DNA of 64,000 nucleotides from Colias croceus (Eukaryota; Arthropoda; Insecta; Lepidoptera; Pieridae): the NCBI RefSeq assembly GCF_905220415.1, contig NC_059546.1, forward strand, positions 1,922,001 to 1,986,000, written 5' to 3'. The notes under the pieces are model-generated. The model had not been told where the DNA came from. It saw nothing but the letters and a program-made list of their open reading frames with translations, and did not search any database. The position numbers and the translations under genes are program-made. Numbering within the stretch: the stretch's first letter is position 1; the number at the start of each line of letters is the position of its first letter. Below, piece by piece: positions 34,890 to 47,240 of this stretch.

Positions 34890-36215
34890 GTAAGTTTGTT
34901 TTTCTGACTCAATATAATATGTTTTTAGAATATACACAATATTTTTTGTGGCTCTCTTATCTTCGGATGGATAAATTAAATGAAAAATTGCGGTTAGTGA
35001 AATGAAAATAACAAATAAAAAAATGTATTATCTATGTTTAGTGTACATGACCTGTTATATTATATTATGTGTTTACCTCTAAACATTTAAATAATTTGAG
35101 TATTTTTTAGTCTTAAACTATACCTTCTCCGATATAATTAAAATGAAAATTCACGCTTGGTAAATAACCTTCAAGAAATGATTACAAGTAAGATTTGTTG
35201 ATATTAAAATACACGACCACACAATACATTTGCTCCGCTTGATTAGACCTTTACAAACTGAAAATTACTTAACTTGCGAGTTTTCGTAATGAGACAAAAC
35301 CCTTCATTTGTGGTAAGGGATAACAACATATTTGGAATGTATAAAAATAAGATTGAATACAAAATGTGTGGGCGAATTACCGGTTTTTGTGTTAAGCTTT
35401 TTTTAATTCATTATGCTTTTAATTTGAAATACATATTGTACTTAATATTTAACAATTAAAAACATTTGAAACTCCAAAGAAACATTGTGTACCGCGTATT
35501 CGTTACATTAAAGGATAAAGTTGTAATATTTTATTTCTTCTTCTTCTTACACTAACACAAATCAAATGCAGAACTGGCTCGTCTTAATTTAGCCGGTGTA
35601 AATTTCCTGCATAAGGAAAATTTACTTACTAGATATTTGCTTTTAAAACCAAGTGGAATTGTAAACAACGGGCAAAAGTTTAGATCTAAATGGAAGTTAT
35701 TATAGTTAAGTTTCACAACTATTGTTTATTCTAAGAGTCTTACGTCTTAGCCAAATGATGCCTAAGAACACACAGATTGTTTTTTTTTAACAAAACTTTG
35801 TACTTACGCAAAATATGTTTAATTAAATGTTTTATATCATTTTTCAAGGTTTGTATAACAAAAAACACAATGTATAAAGATGAAGTATACCTTATAGACT
35901 TTTATATGCCACATTTTACGCCATGAACTTTCAAGTTTAAACAACATAATTAATATTTTATTCGATAAAATAAACTCAAACTCAAACATTTATTCACTCA
36001 ATAAGACTTCGTCTAGAAGCATTTTTGAATCGTCATTACATATTTTTAACATTTACCACCGATTCGGAAAGCAGTATCTATGGAGAAGAACCGTGCTCTT
36101 TTAAATTATACCAATTGAGAGCATTGCATTAGTTCAAACTTTAATGCGGTGGTTCTTATAAATAAAATGAATAAACCAAGCATATTGTACGAATAATATT
36201 GGTTATATATTTTGT

Positions 36216-36511
36216 TTATAAGAGCAGTGGTGGCTCAGTGGTGAGACCTCGGACTTCGAATCGATAAGTCCGGGGTTCGAGACCAGGCGAGCGCGCAGGA
36301 AATAAATTGATTTTTCAATTTATCTGCGCATGTTGTAACATCACCACTGCTCGAACGGTGAAGGAAAACATCGTGAGGAAACCGACATGTCGAAGAATTA
36401 AAAAGTTCGACGACATGTGTCATCCGCCAACACGCACTTGGCCAGCGTGGTGGATTATGGCCTGTACCCTCATAGGAGGCCCGTGTCCCAGCAGTGGGAA
36501 CGTATATGGGC

Positions 36512-36540
<29 letters not shown>
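36216..36540 (+). mobile_element. tRNA-derived SINE with (GAT)n tail
   Basis: Full-length copy between 11-bp target duplications atatattttgt (36205-36215 and 36541-36551). The head has Pol III promoter boxes: TGGCTCAGTGGTGAG (A-like) and GGGGTTCGAGACC (B). The body has gaaggaaaacatcgtgagga and the tail cccagcagtgggaac with (GAT)n, of the LINE-shared type. The 95- and 62-codon frames over it are not genes. Confidence 0.9.
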
Positions 36541-36542
<2 letters not shown>

Positions 36543-36774
36543 ATATTTTGTATTGTTACCTCTTGCTAATGCATTTTACTTTACGTTTCACTAGCTTTTA
36601 ACCCATGACTTCATTGCACTTATTACGTGACTGTATTATTATACCAATGTCCATTGCTTATTTTCCTCCAATTTTATTCAAATTTGATAAGTAGTATTCT
36701 ATAAGGTCTAATCTTTATAAATCACACAGAGGAGAATGCAAAGTCGGTTGAGCCGTTTTGATAAATATTAGGTA

Positions 36775-37097
36775 CTAGCTTCCACCCGCGACTCCGTCCG
36801 CGTGGATGTCGGTCTTCGCGTGGATGGCTTATTTCTCCATTTTGAGTACCTCTGACAATGACATCTTATAAATATCTATTGGACCCAAATACTAGCTAGG
36901 CCTATAATAATACGCAACGTGTGTTCGCGGTTCTACGGAACAACGTCTATGGATAAAACTGAAAAATTAAGATTAATTTTTTTCTACGTATTTTTCCAGG
37001 ATAAAAAGTATCCTATTTTACGCTAAGGATAATAAGGTATAATTATACCAAGTTTCATCGAAATCGAACCGCTAGTTTTCACGTGATGCCTTCACAT

Positions 37098-37130
<33 letters not shown>

Positions 37131-37249
37131 AATTTTTTTAATCACATATATGGGTTTGGTATCGATCCAGTAACACCCCCTGGTATTTATTTTTTCAATA
37201 TTTTCAATGTACAGAATTGACCCTTCTACAGATTTATTATATGTATAGA
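36775..37249 (-). mobile_element. Helitron-type element, fourth subfamily, full length
   Basis: CTAG at 36775, gactccgtccgcg hairpin, a (CAGA)n microsatellite and the end tagaagggtcaattctgtac .../TCTATACATATAATAAATC on the minus strand. Confidence 0.75.
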
Positions 37250-38864
37250 TATTTCTACTAAATAATACTAGCCAAAAATGGGAATGGAGCATTTTTTTAT
37301 TATTAAGTAGATATATATTAAAATTCTAATGCTTGTATTTGTACTACTTAAAAAATTGTATGTAAGTTTTGTATGTAGGTATATAACGAACATGAGGGAT
37401 GTAGATCGTAATCTAAATTTGCATTGCATGTTGGTAATAAATTATAAGTATTCCTTTACCGACATACGTATAGTAGAATGCCACACTAAAATATTTTTCT
37501 TATTTTTATAGATTCAAAATATTTTTTGTGATTTAAGTCTTTTATTGGTATTAGGTACGGTCTATGTATGCTCATAGAATATACACAATATTTTTTGTGG
37601 CTCTCTTATCTTCGGATGGATAAATTAAATGAAAAATTGCGGTTAGTGAAATGAAAATAACAAATAAAAAAATGTATTATCTATGTTTAGTGTACATGAC
37701 CTGTTATATTATATTATGTGTTTACCTCTAAACATTTAAATAATTTGAGTATTTTTTAGTCTTAAACTATACCTTCTCCGATATAATTAAAATGAAAATT
37801 CACGCTTGGTAAATAACCTTCAAGAAATGATTACAAGTAAGATTTGTTGATATTAAAATACACGACCACACAATACATTTGCTCCGCTTGATTAGACCTT
37901 TACAAACTGAAAATTACTTAACTTGCGAGTTTTCGTAATGAGACAAAACCCTTCATTTGTGGTAAGGGATAACAACATATTTGGAATGTATAAAAATAAG
38001 ATTGAATACAAAATGTGTGGGCGAATTACCGGTTTTTGTGTTAAGCTTTTTTTAATTCATTATGCTTTTAATTTGAAATACATATTGTACTTAATATTTA
38101 ACAATTAAAAACATTTGAAACTCCAAAGAAACATTGTGTACCGCGTATTCGTTACATTAAAGGATAAAGTTGTAATATTTTATTTCTTCTTCTTCTTACA
38201 CTAACACAAATCAAATGCAGAACTGGCTCGTCTTAATTTAGCCGGTGTAAATTTCCTGCATAAGGAAAATTTACTTACTAGATATTTGCTTTTAAAACCA
38301 AGTGGAATTGTAAACAACGGGCAAAAGTTTAGATCTAAATGGAAGTTATTATAGTTAAGTTTCACAACTATTGTTTATTCTAAGAGTCTTACGTCTTAGC
38401 CAAATGATGCCTAAGAACACACAGATTGTTTTTTTTTAACAAAACTTTGTACTTACGCAAAATATGTTTAATTAAATGTTTTATATCATTTTTCAAGGTT
38501 TGTATAACAAAAAACACAATGTATAAAGATGAAGTATACCTTATAGACTTTTATATGCCACATTTTACGCCATGAACTTTCAAGTTTAAACAACATAATT
38601 AATATTTTATTCGATAAAATAAACTCAAACTCAAACATTTATTCACTCAATAAGACTTCGTCTAGAAGCATTTTTGAATCGTCATTACATATTTTTAACA
38701 TTTACCACCGATTCGGAAAGCAGTATCTATGGAGAAGAACCGTGCTCTTTTAAATTATACCAATTGAGAGCATTGCATTAGTTCAAACTTTAATGCGGTG
38801 GTTCTTATAAATAAAATGAATAAACCAAGCATATTGTACGAATAATATTGGTTATATATTTTGT

Positions 38865-39160
38865 TTATAAGAGCAGTGGTGGCTCAGTGGTGAGACCTCG
38901 GACTTCGAATCGATAAGTCCGGGGTTCGAGACCAGGCGAGCGCGCAGGAAATAAATTGATTTTTCAATTTATCTGCGCATGTTGTAACATCACCACTGCT
39001 CGAACGGTGAAGGAAAACATCGTGAGGAAACCGACATGTCGAAGAATTAAAAAGTTCGACGACATGTGTCATCCGCCAACACGCACTTGGCCAGCGTGGT
39101 GGATTATGGCCTGTACCCTCATAGGAGGCCCGTGTCCCAGCAGTGGGAACGTATATGGGC

Positions 39161-39189
<29 letters not shown>
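38865..39189 (+). mobile_element. tRNA-derived SINE, second duplicate copy
   Basis: Identical to 36216-36540, including its target duplications. It arose by the tandem duplication and not by a second insertion. Confidence 0.9.
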
Positions 39190-39191
<2 letters not shown>

Positions 39192-39423
39192 ATATTTTGT
39201 ATTGTTACCTCTTGCTAATGCATTTTACTTTACGTTTCACTAGCTTTTAACCCATGACTTCATTGCACTTATTACGTGACTGTATTATTATACCAATGTC
39301 CATTGCTTATTTTCCTCCAATTTTATTCAAATTTGATAAGTAGTATTCTATAAGGTCTAATCTTTATAAATCACACAGAGGAGAATGCAAAGTCGGTTGA
39401 GCCGTTTTGATAAATATTAGGTA

Positions 39424-39746
39424 CTAGCTTCCACCCGCGACTCCGTCCGCGTGGATGTCGGTCTTCGCGTGGATGGCTTATTTCTCCATTTTGAGTACCT
39501 CTGACAATGACATCTTATAAATATCTATTGGACCCAAATACTAGCTAGGCCTATAATAATACGCAACGTGTGTTCGCGGTTCTACGGAACAACGTCTATG
39601 GATAAAACTGAAAAATTAAGATTAATTTTTTTCTACGTATTTTTCCAGGATAAAAAGTATCCTATTTTACGCTAAGGATAATAAGGTATAATTATACCAA
39701 GTTTCATCGAAATCGAACCGCTAGTTTTCACGTGATGCCTTCACAT

Positions 39747-39779
<33 letters not shown>

Positions 39780-39898
39780 AATTTTTTTAATCACATATAT
39801 GGGTTTGGTATCGATCCAGTAACACCCCCTGGTATTTATTTTTTCAATATTTTCAATGTACAGAATTGACCCTTCTACAGATTTATTATATGTATAGA
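39424..39898 (-). mobile_element. Helitron-type element, duplicate of 36775-37249
   Basis: Same sequence as the preceding copy, carried by the tandem duplication. Confidence 0.75.
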
Positions 39899-40594
39899 TA
39901 TTTCTACTAAATAATACTAGCCAAAAATGGGAATGGAGCATTTTTTTATTATTAAGTAGATATATATTAAAATTCTAATGCTTGTATTTGTACTACTTAA
40001 AAAATTGTATGTAAGTTTTGTATGTAGGTATATAACGAACATGAGGGATGTAGATCGTAATCTAAATTTGCATTGCATGTTGGTAATAAATTATAAGTAT
40101 TCCTTTACCGACATACGTATAGTAGAATGCCACACTAAAATATTTTTCTTATTTTTATAGATTCAAAATATTTTTTGTGATTTAAGTCTTTTATTGGTAT
40201 TAGGTACGGTCTATGTATGCTCATGGTGAAAAAATAAGATGATATAGTTTTCCGAGAATAGGTCGTAAGATATTTTTTAATCAATTAAGTTAAGTTTACG
40301 TCTTTGGTGGTGGTGGAAGGACCAAAATAAATAACCTTTTTAATTCAATACTTTTGAAAAGAACACCCGACTTAGAGACTTTAAATCTAACGTCTTCAAT
40401 GCCATGGATATGGGATTTCAACTCCCAGATGTAATTAGTTTCTGTAAAGCATTATTAAGAAAAGTGTTGGGATATTCGGATTGAGGTAATAAAAACTGTA
40501 GAACTAATTATATTATTTTTTCGTTACCACTAATGATGCAACATGGGATTTTTCTACAAATTGTTGAAATAATATAAACAAATTTTATTTATTT

Positions 40595-40750
40595 TTAGTT
40601 CGATTCCCGGTCGAATCAAATGAGTGCATTTTCAAAAATCTTTGAATGTTCTTTTAAAATATAAAGGAATGTTTCCTTACAGCAAAATCTGCTATCTCCA
40701 GTACATATTTCAAGTACTTTCCCTCCAGGGCCCACACTGTATTTAGAAAT
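40595..40750 (+). repeat. Possible decayed SINE with B-box-like start
   Basis: agttcgattcccggtcgaatc resembles a T-arm with B box. What follows is not a tRNA. Weak evidence. Confidence 0.3.
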
Positions 40751-41695
40751 GATAGTGTATATGATCCGTGTTCATTCTATTAAACATAACTTAGTAAAGC
40801 CAGCCTCTTATATCCGAAACTTTTCAAGTAACGTTACCTCAAGTACATGCGGATAAAAGTTAATAAACACGTGTGTTATCTGTATCTTTGCGAATTTTGT
40901 GTACGAAAGACATGTTGTTATCAATTTGGGAACTTTGAAACTGCCGCGTTAACCAGGATTTGTAATCGGCGTTGTTTTTGATGTTTTTAAAAAGGTTGAG
41001 TAATCAGTTATGCAATTTCTATTAAAGTGGAGAGTTTTGAATGTAGGTATTTTTTTATAGAACATAATTTGTGTGTAGTTTAGTTGTTTAAAATAATTGT
41101 GTCAAATTACAATACAGTATTTTAAGTAATTCCGTTCACTTCTTTAAAAAATATACTAACTTTAGTTGGACTTTAGAGACAAATAAAACCAAAACATTTA
41201 TGATCAGTCGAGGTAATTGACCATAAAACCATAATATATTGTAACAAATCCTTAAGATTTTGCAAGAAACTCTACTCCAGCCAAGATAAATGACCTAATA
41301 CTAAATGCAAGGTAAAATGTCACAGGTTTTTACCCTATATCAACACTATTCGTTGTTCTACGAGTAAGTCACTTTTTGCTTTGTCCCTTCCATGTCGCTG
41401 ATTTTTTTTTTTTTTTTTTTTTTTTATAAAGGCACCCGCCATCACAGGGTGTTCGCGCCACCTCTGGAATATTGTCCAGAGACATTATTTTCATTTTTTT
41501 TTTATTTTATTTTATTTATTTTTTTTTTTTTTTGTTTACAAAACACAATTTTCAGCCACATAATAAATTAAAAATAGAATTATTACTAAATTAAAAATAT
41601 TACAAATACAAAGTCAAAAATATTAAAATACTGGGTAAATAAAATAAATGCTACAAAAGTTGAAACTATCCTAATACTAATATCACAGAATCACA

Positions 41696-44600
41696 TCACA
41701 CGCCATTGTTTCGCTTATTGACTACTTCTACAATATATTTACAATATTTAAAGAAAGTATCCCTACACTTGTCCCCCAGGGCGGAAGGCAGATTCTCACC
41801 CGTCATCGCCATGCCCAATTTTTGCTCAATAGCATATCTATTGCTTGCAAAAATTGGGCACTCGAGTAACAGGTGAGGAACCGTCTCCTCTACTCCGGGC
41901 TGACATAGACACGACGGATTCTCCTTCAGCTTGAATCTGTTCAAGTAGAAGGCGAATCCGCCGTGACCAGTCAGTACTTGTGTGGTGTGGTGTGTGATGT
42001 CTATTTTTCCGACTACTTTGTATGCAGCAGCAGCGCTTGGGAAAAAGAGCTTCGTGACTCCGGCCGTTCCTCCTACTTCGTATCTCCTATCCCATTCGCC
42101 AATCGTATCCTGTCTCAAGATACGCTTGACGAATGAAACAGGACACAGATCGTAATCCGGTTTCCTCCTCAACCCCAGAGCGGCCCCCCTGGCTAACTCG
42201 TCTGCCCGTTCGTTCCCCTTCAGCCCTGCGTGCGCCTTGATCCAAAACAGGGAGACCTCCCGCCTCTGCAATGCAGCTTTTCGGAGGGCCGCCCGTGTTT
42301 GCACAGCCAGGGGATGAGGGGAACTCAGGGTGACCGCCTGGAGTGCCGATCTGGAGTCGCTGAGGACACCGACCTTTGCCGCTCCACTCTTGCAGGCTAT
42401 ATCTACTGCTCTTTTGAGCGCAAGGAGCTCAGCCTGATAGACGGTACAATACGGCGACAACGCAAGCTTGATGGCCTTTGTCTCGATCGCACCTTCCCAT
42501 ACAGAAAGGGCGGCTCCGACTCGACCCTCAATCTTGCTGCCGTCCGTATAGATCCTATGGACGTGGCTGTCAACCACGTCGGCATAGGTGCCCTCATCTA
42601 CCAAGACGAACCCCAGCTCTACCTGCTCTGCCGGATGTGGGTCCTCAATCGCGGGTGCCATTCGTTCCACCTCCCTGTCCCTCATCACCGCCGGGTGCGA
42701 CACGCCCTTCCTGATCTCATAAAGCCTCGAAGCTTCGAGTATTCTGAGATCAAGAGGGAGTATCCCAGCCAACAGCAACGCAGAGTTCAGAGAGACAGTC
42801 CGATATGCTCTGCAGATCTTCAAGGCAAAACCTCGTTGCACGGTGTTGAGCCTCTTTCGGACCCCCATCCTTTCCGCTGTGGGTGCCCACGCTGCTGATG
42901 CATACAAGATAGTCGGTTCTATAACGGCGATATATATGGTCTTAACTACTTGGGGGTTAAGCCCCCAACTTACTCTGGCTGCTCTCGCTAACAGTTTTTA
43001 GCGGGCGATTGCCTTCTTGCAAACGCTCCCGACATGGTCGTTGAATGTCAGGCCGCCGTCAATAATAAGGCCCAGTATCTTAACATTATCGTAATATTGG
43101 ATGTCCACACTCCCCATTGTAAGTCGTGGCTTGTCATATTTTAGTTTTCGTGTCGAGAGCAGGGCACATGTCTTGTGTGGCGCGAATTTCAGCTTATTTC
43201 TGACACCCCATTCGTCAATTTTTGCTAATATGCGGTTTGCCTTGACCTCTACTTCTAAACCCGTATCTCCATCAAACACTAACACTATGTCGTCGGCAAA
43301 CGCCTGACAGAACACTTCCATCTCCTCTAACATCCACAGCAGGGGATCCAACAAGAGAACCCACAGGAGCGGTCCACCTATGGACCCCTGTACGCACCCC
43401 TTGTTGGTCTCTCTACTTACTTCCACACCTGCATACCTTACATTCACTCCCCTTTCACTCAGGTAGCTGCTAATCACCCGCCTCATGTTCACCGGACACC
43501 CAACTTCGGCCAACCGCACCTTTATGGCTGGCCACCAGGCGCTGTCGAAAGCTCCCTCTATGTCTAGCGAAACCACAACAGAAACCTTCTTCTCCTCCCT
43601 CTTATTTCTGATATGGTTCACCAGTCTATAGAGGGCGTCCTCGGTGCTCCTCTGTGGCATGAAACCATACTGGTGGGGGCTTATTTTGGGCAGCAAGTAG
43701 AACCTGAGTCGGGCGACCAACATCTTTTCGAAGATTTTGCCGAGAACAGGTAAGAGACCGATCGGTCGATAGGCTTTCGGTACCCGGTATGATTCCCTGC
43801 CCGGCTTTCTCAGGACCACCACAGTCGCCCACTTCCACTGTTTGGGGAAGTAGGCGACAGTGAGGCACCTGTTCAACAGCGCAAGGAACCACTCCGGGTT
43901 ACAATCTACAGCGTGCTGGCAGATGTCGGCCGTGAGGCCATCCGCCCCGGGGGCCTTCTTGGGATTGAAGGACCTAACGGCTCCCTTCAACTCCTCCATG
44001 ATGAAAGGAGGATCGTCCGGACCCATCGGCGGTTCGGTGTCCAAGGACTCCGCCCGCAGGCGCGTCAGACGATGTTCCTCACTTTCACCACTCTCCAAGT
44101 CCACGGGGTAGAAAGTCTCCGCCAACAGTTCTGCAGAGCTTCGGGCGTCGAGGGTTTCACCACCCTTCGTAAGGGGCAGATCCTCCTCTCTCCTAGTGGC
44201 TCTGTTCAGCACCCTGTAGATGCCCTCCCAGACCCCCTCTCTATCCTGTTTCCGGCAAAACTCCTTCCAGCTCTCACATTGCGCATCTTTCACAGCCTTT
44301 TCATACTTCTCCTTTTGTTCAAGATACAATCCAACAACGCGGTTTCTGCGAACAGGTGCTGCGTTTCGGATCCTGCGTCTCCTCATGGCAACTTCCTTTT
44401 TCATCTGCGCGAGCTCATCATTCCACCAAGACAAATTGAATTTTTGTGTGTGTTTTTTGGTCGGCATAGTGTCTCTGCATGTCTGTGTGATTGCTTGTGT
44501 GTAACTGTCTATTGCCTCGTCTATTTGTTGTGTGCTGTGTATTGTGTCTATGTCTTGTGCAGTCAATTGTCTGTCCGACATCAGCTGAGTCAGTTTCTCA

Positions 44601-45385
44601 TGAAACTGAGTCCAGTTTGCCTTGCGTGTGTTAAATATGCGTGTGGTTCGTACAATGTTCGTGCCTGTGGATTTCTGTTGTCTGATGCCGAATGATATGC
44701 CGTTGTGGTCCGAGCTCGTGAGACCCTCCTCTACTCTCCAGTCGCCCACTCGGTTCAGCAGATCGTCGGAGCATGCTGTCACATCCACGTAGCTGGAGTA
44801 TCTTTTCCCCCCTCTGATGGTATCGAATGTCGGGATGTCCCCGGTGTTGAGTATGTGCATACCCATTGCTTCCAGTACAGCAGACACATCCCTACCTCGC
44901 TGGTCTTCCTTGTCACCACCCCACCACGGGCTCTTTGCATTCGCATCACCTCCCAGGACCATCCTATTGGAACCTAACTTTCTTCCTATCCGCATAAGAT
45001 TGTCCAGGTAGGGCCCTACTGGCTTATCGGGCTCGAAGTAGAAGGACACTACAATCATCTCCCATGCTTTGGTTCTGAGGGTGGCTACAACAATGTTGTT
45101 GTTGCTAAGGCGTGCGTGTAGCTCGACGTCCAGTGAGTCGTCGAGTACTACAATACACGCCTTAACTACACCGCCCCCTTCCCCATCGCTCTGGAAGACC
45201 CTCACTCCATTGTATGTCCTCACACTCCGTGCCCCACCTACGTAGGGCTCTTGAAGTAACGCTACGCAGGCCTTACGCTTGGTGGCCTCGAGCAATAGCT
45301 CCTTAGTGGCGATTTGGCTCCGCTGGAGGTTGGCCTGCAATATTCGGTACTGGAAGTACTCACCTTGGATAACCTCAGCAATACG
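41696..45385 (-). pseudogene. R1-clade ORF2 (EN-RT-RNase H) with one internal stop
   Basis: The open frame begins after a stop at 45386-45388 and runs to 41696, interrupted once, in frame, by TAA at 42998-43000. Endonuclease (about residues 15-225): LLQEPY, GGDANAKSPWWG, SSDHNGISF. Reverse transcriptase: YRPIGLLPVLGKIFEKML, SLDIEGAFD, QGSIGGPLLW and catalytic FADD at about 43290. After the stop: RNase H with all acidic residues (YTDGS, YQAELLAL, SDSRSAL, HAGLKGNERADELA), then the Cys/His block CLCQ...H...C. The frame has no ATG before the endonuclease core (first Met in EMIVV). Apart from the one stop nothing is damaged, so loss is recent or the stop is a sequencing error. Confidence 0.9.
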
Positions 45386-46817
45386 CTACCGCCGACCTGG
45401 CTAGAGCGTCCCACCTCTTTCGTTCCACACACTCGCGGTCAAAGGCACTGTGCTTCACGCTACCTTTCTTGGCCTTCGTGCAATTAATGCACTGAGGCGC
45501 TTCTCCCCGCAGCCACTTGTCGCATTCAGTCCTCATATGAGGACCGGCGCAGTGGCTGCATCGTACCTGCTCTTCACTACACACGCGCTTTGTGTGCCCA
45601 TATCCCAGGCAGCGGGAGCACTGCACCAGTGGACTGTGGTCCATCACTTTCACTCTTCCCAACCCTATGTGGGCGTATCTCTCATTCATCCATCTCCTCC
45701 ATACCTGTGGGCTCGCTCTGACCACCACGTGGTTCTGGAGGGGGTTCCTCGCTCCCATCACATACGCGACTTCAACCTTTCGCTCTTCCCCTTTCAAGCC
45801 CTCAAGGATGTCTGCATTCTGGTTCCTTAGCGCAGTGATGAAGTCGCCAGTGTCACACTTCATCACATCCCTGAAGACCAGAAGAGGGCTCTTGTTTTTC
45901 ACTTCTTCCACAACTAATCCCTCATTCTTTCCCAATCTCTCTTTCACCTTATCTCTTTCTTCTTCGCTCACACAGCCGACGACTACTTTTCTATTTTTCA
46001 CCTTTCTTACTCTTTCCACTTTTACCCATCCATCTTTTGCGTCCACAGTCTTCCTAATCTTCTCCAATACATCTTCTCCCGTTTCCTGTTCGTCCTTGGA
46101 GGACACCATAACCGAATGCAAAGCCCTTGTTTCGGGGAATCTCTCAGCGACTCCTCTCGAAGCAACGGCCGCGTAACTTGTCGCTTTGGCAACAGTCATG
46201 TTGCTCTCCAACAACGAGCTAAGCCTTTCCATTCTCACCTCACTCCCTTTCATACTTCCACTCATCTCTTCCATCCTTTTTGTCATTTCTTTCATACTCT
46301 CTTTCATGCTTTCATGCATTTTGTTATTTTCTTTCATGTGTCTCATCAGTGCTTGGTCAGTAATCGTCGGAGCGTCGGACGGATGGGGGGGATGTAAAGG
46401 GTCCCTCCCCTGCCCTCCGCCGCTCCCAGCCCTGGCACTGGTGAGCTCTATATCTAGTTCTTTAATTATCTGGTAGAGTCTGTCTAGCGCTGCGATGACT
46501 CCCTCTTTTCTTTCCGCTTTGAGATTTCGGGAGTCCCTTATGTGGCTTTTCGCTTTTAATAGACAGGCTTTACCCTCAGTCAAAAAGATGGATGCCGTTG
46601 GAGGTGGGCTTCCCTCCTTGTCTTCGGCTTGTCTCTTACTTACGACTACTTTCTTTTTAAGAACTGGAGGCTCCCGGATGGGGGGCGAAACAATAGTGTT
46701 CAGAGCCTCCAGTTTGTCAATGCTTTTCCGCACTGCGGATGCCTCAGCTTTTGTTGGAGCCCTGCTCACGTCAATTGTCAAGGTGTCACTCGTACGTTTT
46801 TGAGGTGTGTGGAACAT
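45375..46817 (-). CDS. R1-clade ORF1 (gag-like, three zinc knuckles)
   Basis: RNA-binding protein of the retrotransposon, about 480 residues from the first good ATG (MFHTPQKR, 46815-46817). The frame is open further upstream to 46895, but that part looks like 5' UTR translation. A Glu/Lys/Met-rich coiled-coil-like region (MKESMKEMTKRMEEMSGSM) lies in the middle. Near the C terminus are three CCHC knuckles: CSRCLGYGHTKRVC, CSHCAGPHMRTEC and a long-spaced CINC...H...C. It ends in TGA at 45375-45377, overlapping the open frame of ORF2. In the host this protein would pack element RNA. Confidence 0.88.
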   Translation of the reverse strand: MFHTPQKRTSDTLTIDVSRAPTKAEASAVRKSIDKLEALNTIVSPPIREPPVLKKKVVVSKRQAEDKEGSPPPTASIFLTEGKACLLKAKSHIRDSRNLKAERKEGVIAALDRLYQIIKELDIELTSARAGSGGGQGRDPLHPPHPSDAPTITDQALMRHMKENNKMHESMKESMKEMTKRMEEMSGSMKGSEVRMERLSSLLESNMTVAKATSYAAVASRGVAERFPETRALHSVMVSSKDEQETGEDVLEKIRKTVDAKDGWVKVERVRKVKNRKVVVGCVSEEERDKVKERLGKNEGLVVEEVKNKSPLLVFRDVMKCDTGDFITALRNQNADILEGLKGEERKVEVAYVMGARNPLQNHVVVRASPQVWRRWMNERYAHIGLGRVKVMDHSPLVQCSRCLGYGHTKRVCSEEQVRCSHCAGPHMRTECDKWLRGEAPQCINCTKAKKGSVKHSAFDRECVERKRWDALARSAVAYC

Positions 46818-46832
46818 CGCTATTAAATCTAA

Positions 46833-47240
46833 ACAGTTGCTCCAATAGGGAGACAGCTGTATAAAATAATAATATAATAGGTAATTACTTGTCAAAACAA
46901 CCTAATCTAGACAGTTGCCCCAATAGGGATACAGCTGTATAAAATAATAATTACTTGTCAAAACAACCTAATCTAGACAGTTGCCCCAATAGGGATACAG
47001 CTGTATAAAATAATAATATAATAATTACTTGTCAAAACAACCTAATCTAGACAGTTGCCCCAATAGGGATACAGCTGTATAAAATAATAATAAAATAATT
47101 ACTTGTCAAAACAACCTAATCTAGACAGTTGCCCCAATAGGGAGACAGCTGTATAAAATAATAATAATAATAGTTATTTGTCAACAGTATAAATACTAAC
47201 CTAGCCTAACAGTTGCCCCAATAGGGGAAACCCTGTCCTA
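46833..47240 (-). repeat. Tandem repeats in the R1-clade 5' UTR
   Basis: Six units starting acagttgc at 46833, 46911, 46977, 47051, 47125 and 47209 (66-84 bp each; the last is partial). Each complete unit has CCAATAGGG (a CCAAT box on the plus strand), an E-box CAGCTG and TATAAAATAATAA; length varies in the ATA-rich part. It lies just before ORF1, where promoter monomers occur in some LINEs. Confidence 0.85.

Larger units (their letters stand above)
34926..40224 (+). repeat. 2,649-bp direct tandem duplication
   Basis: Copy 1 is 34926-37574/5 and copy 2 is 37575-40223/4. All stretches compared, including the (CAGA)n and (GAT)n microsatellites, are identical. The junction joins ...ctcat to agaat with at most one base of overlap. 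Each copy holds a LINE fragment, a complete SINE and a Helitron. Either it is a very recent duplication or a haplotype or assembly artefact. Confidence 0.95.

Noticed and set aside
36307..36594. 95-codon frame, repeated at 38956
   Set aside because: Lies wholly over the SINE and its (GAT)n tail; poly-Met is the microsatellite.
37100..37130. CRISPR-like short repeats (CAGA)n and other microsatellites
   Set aside because: Simple tetranucleotide repeats inside Helitrons of a eukaryotic genome; no spacers.
42230..42898. 222-codon plus-strand frame
   Set aside because: Antisense shadow of the R1-clade ORF2 RNase H region, like the other plus-strand frames between 42.2 and 46.8 kb.
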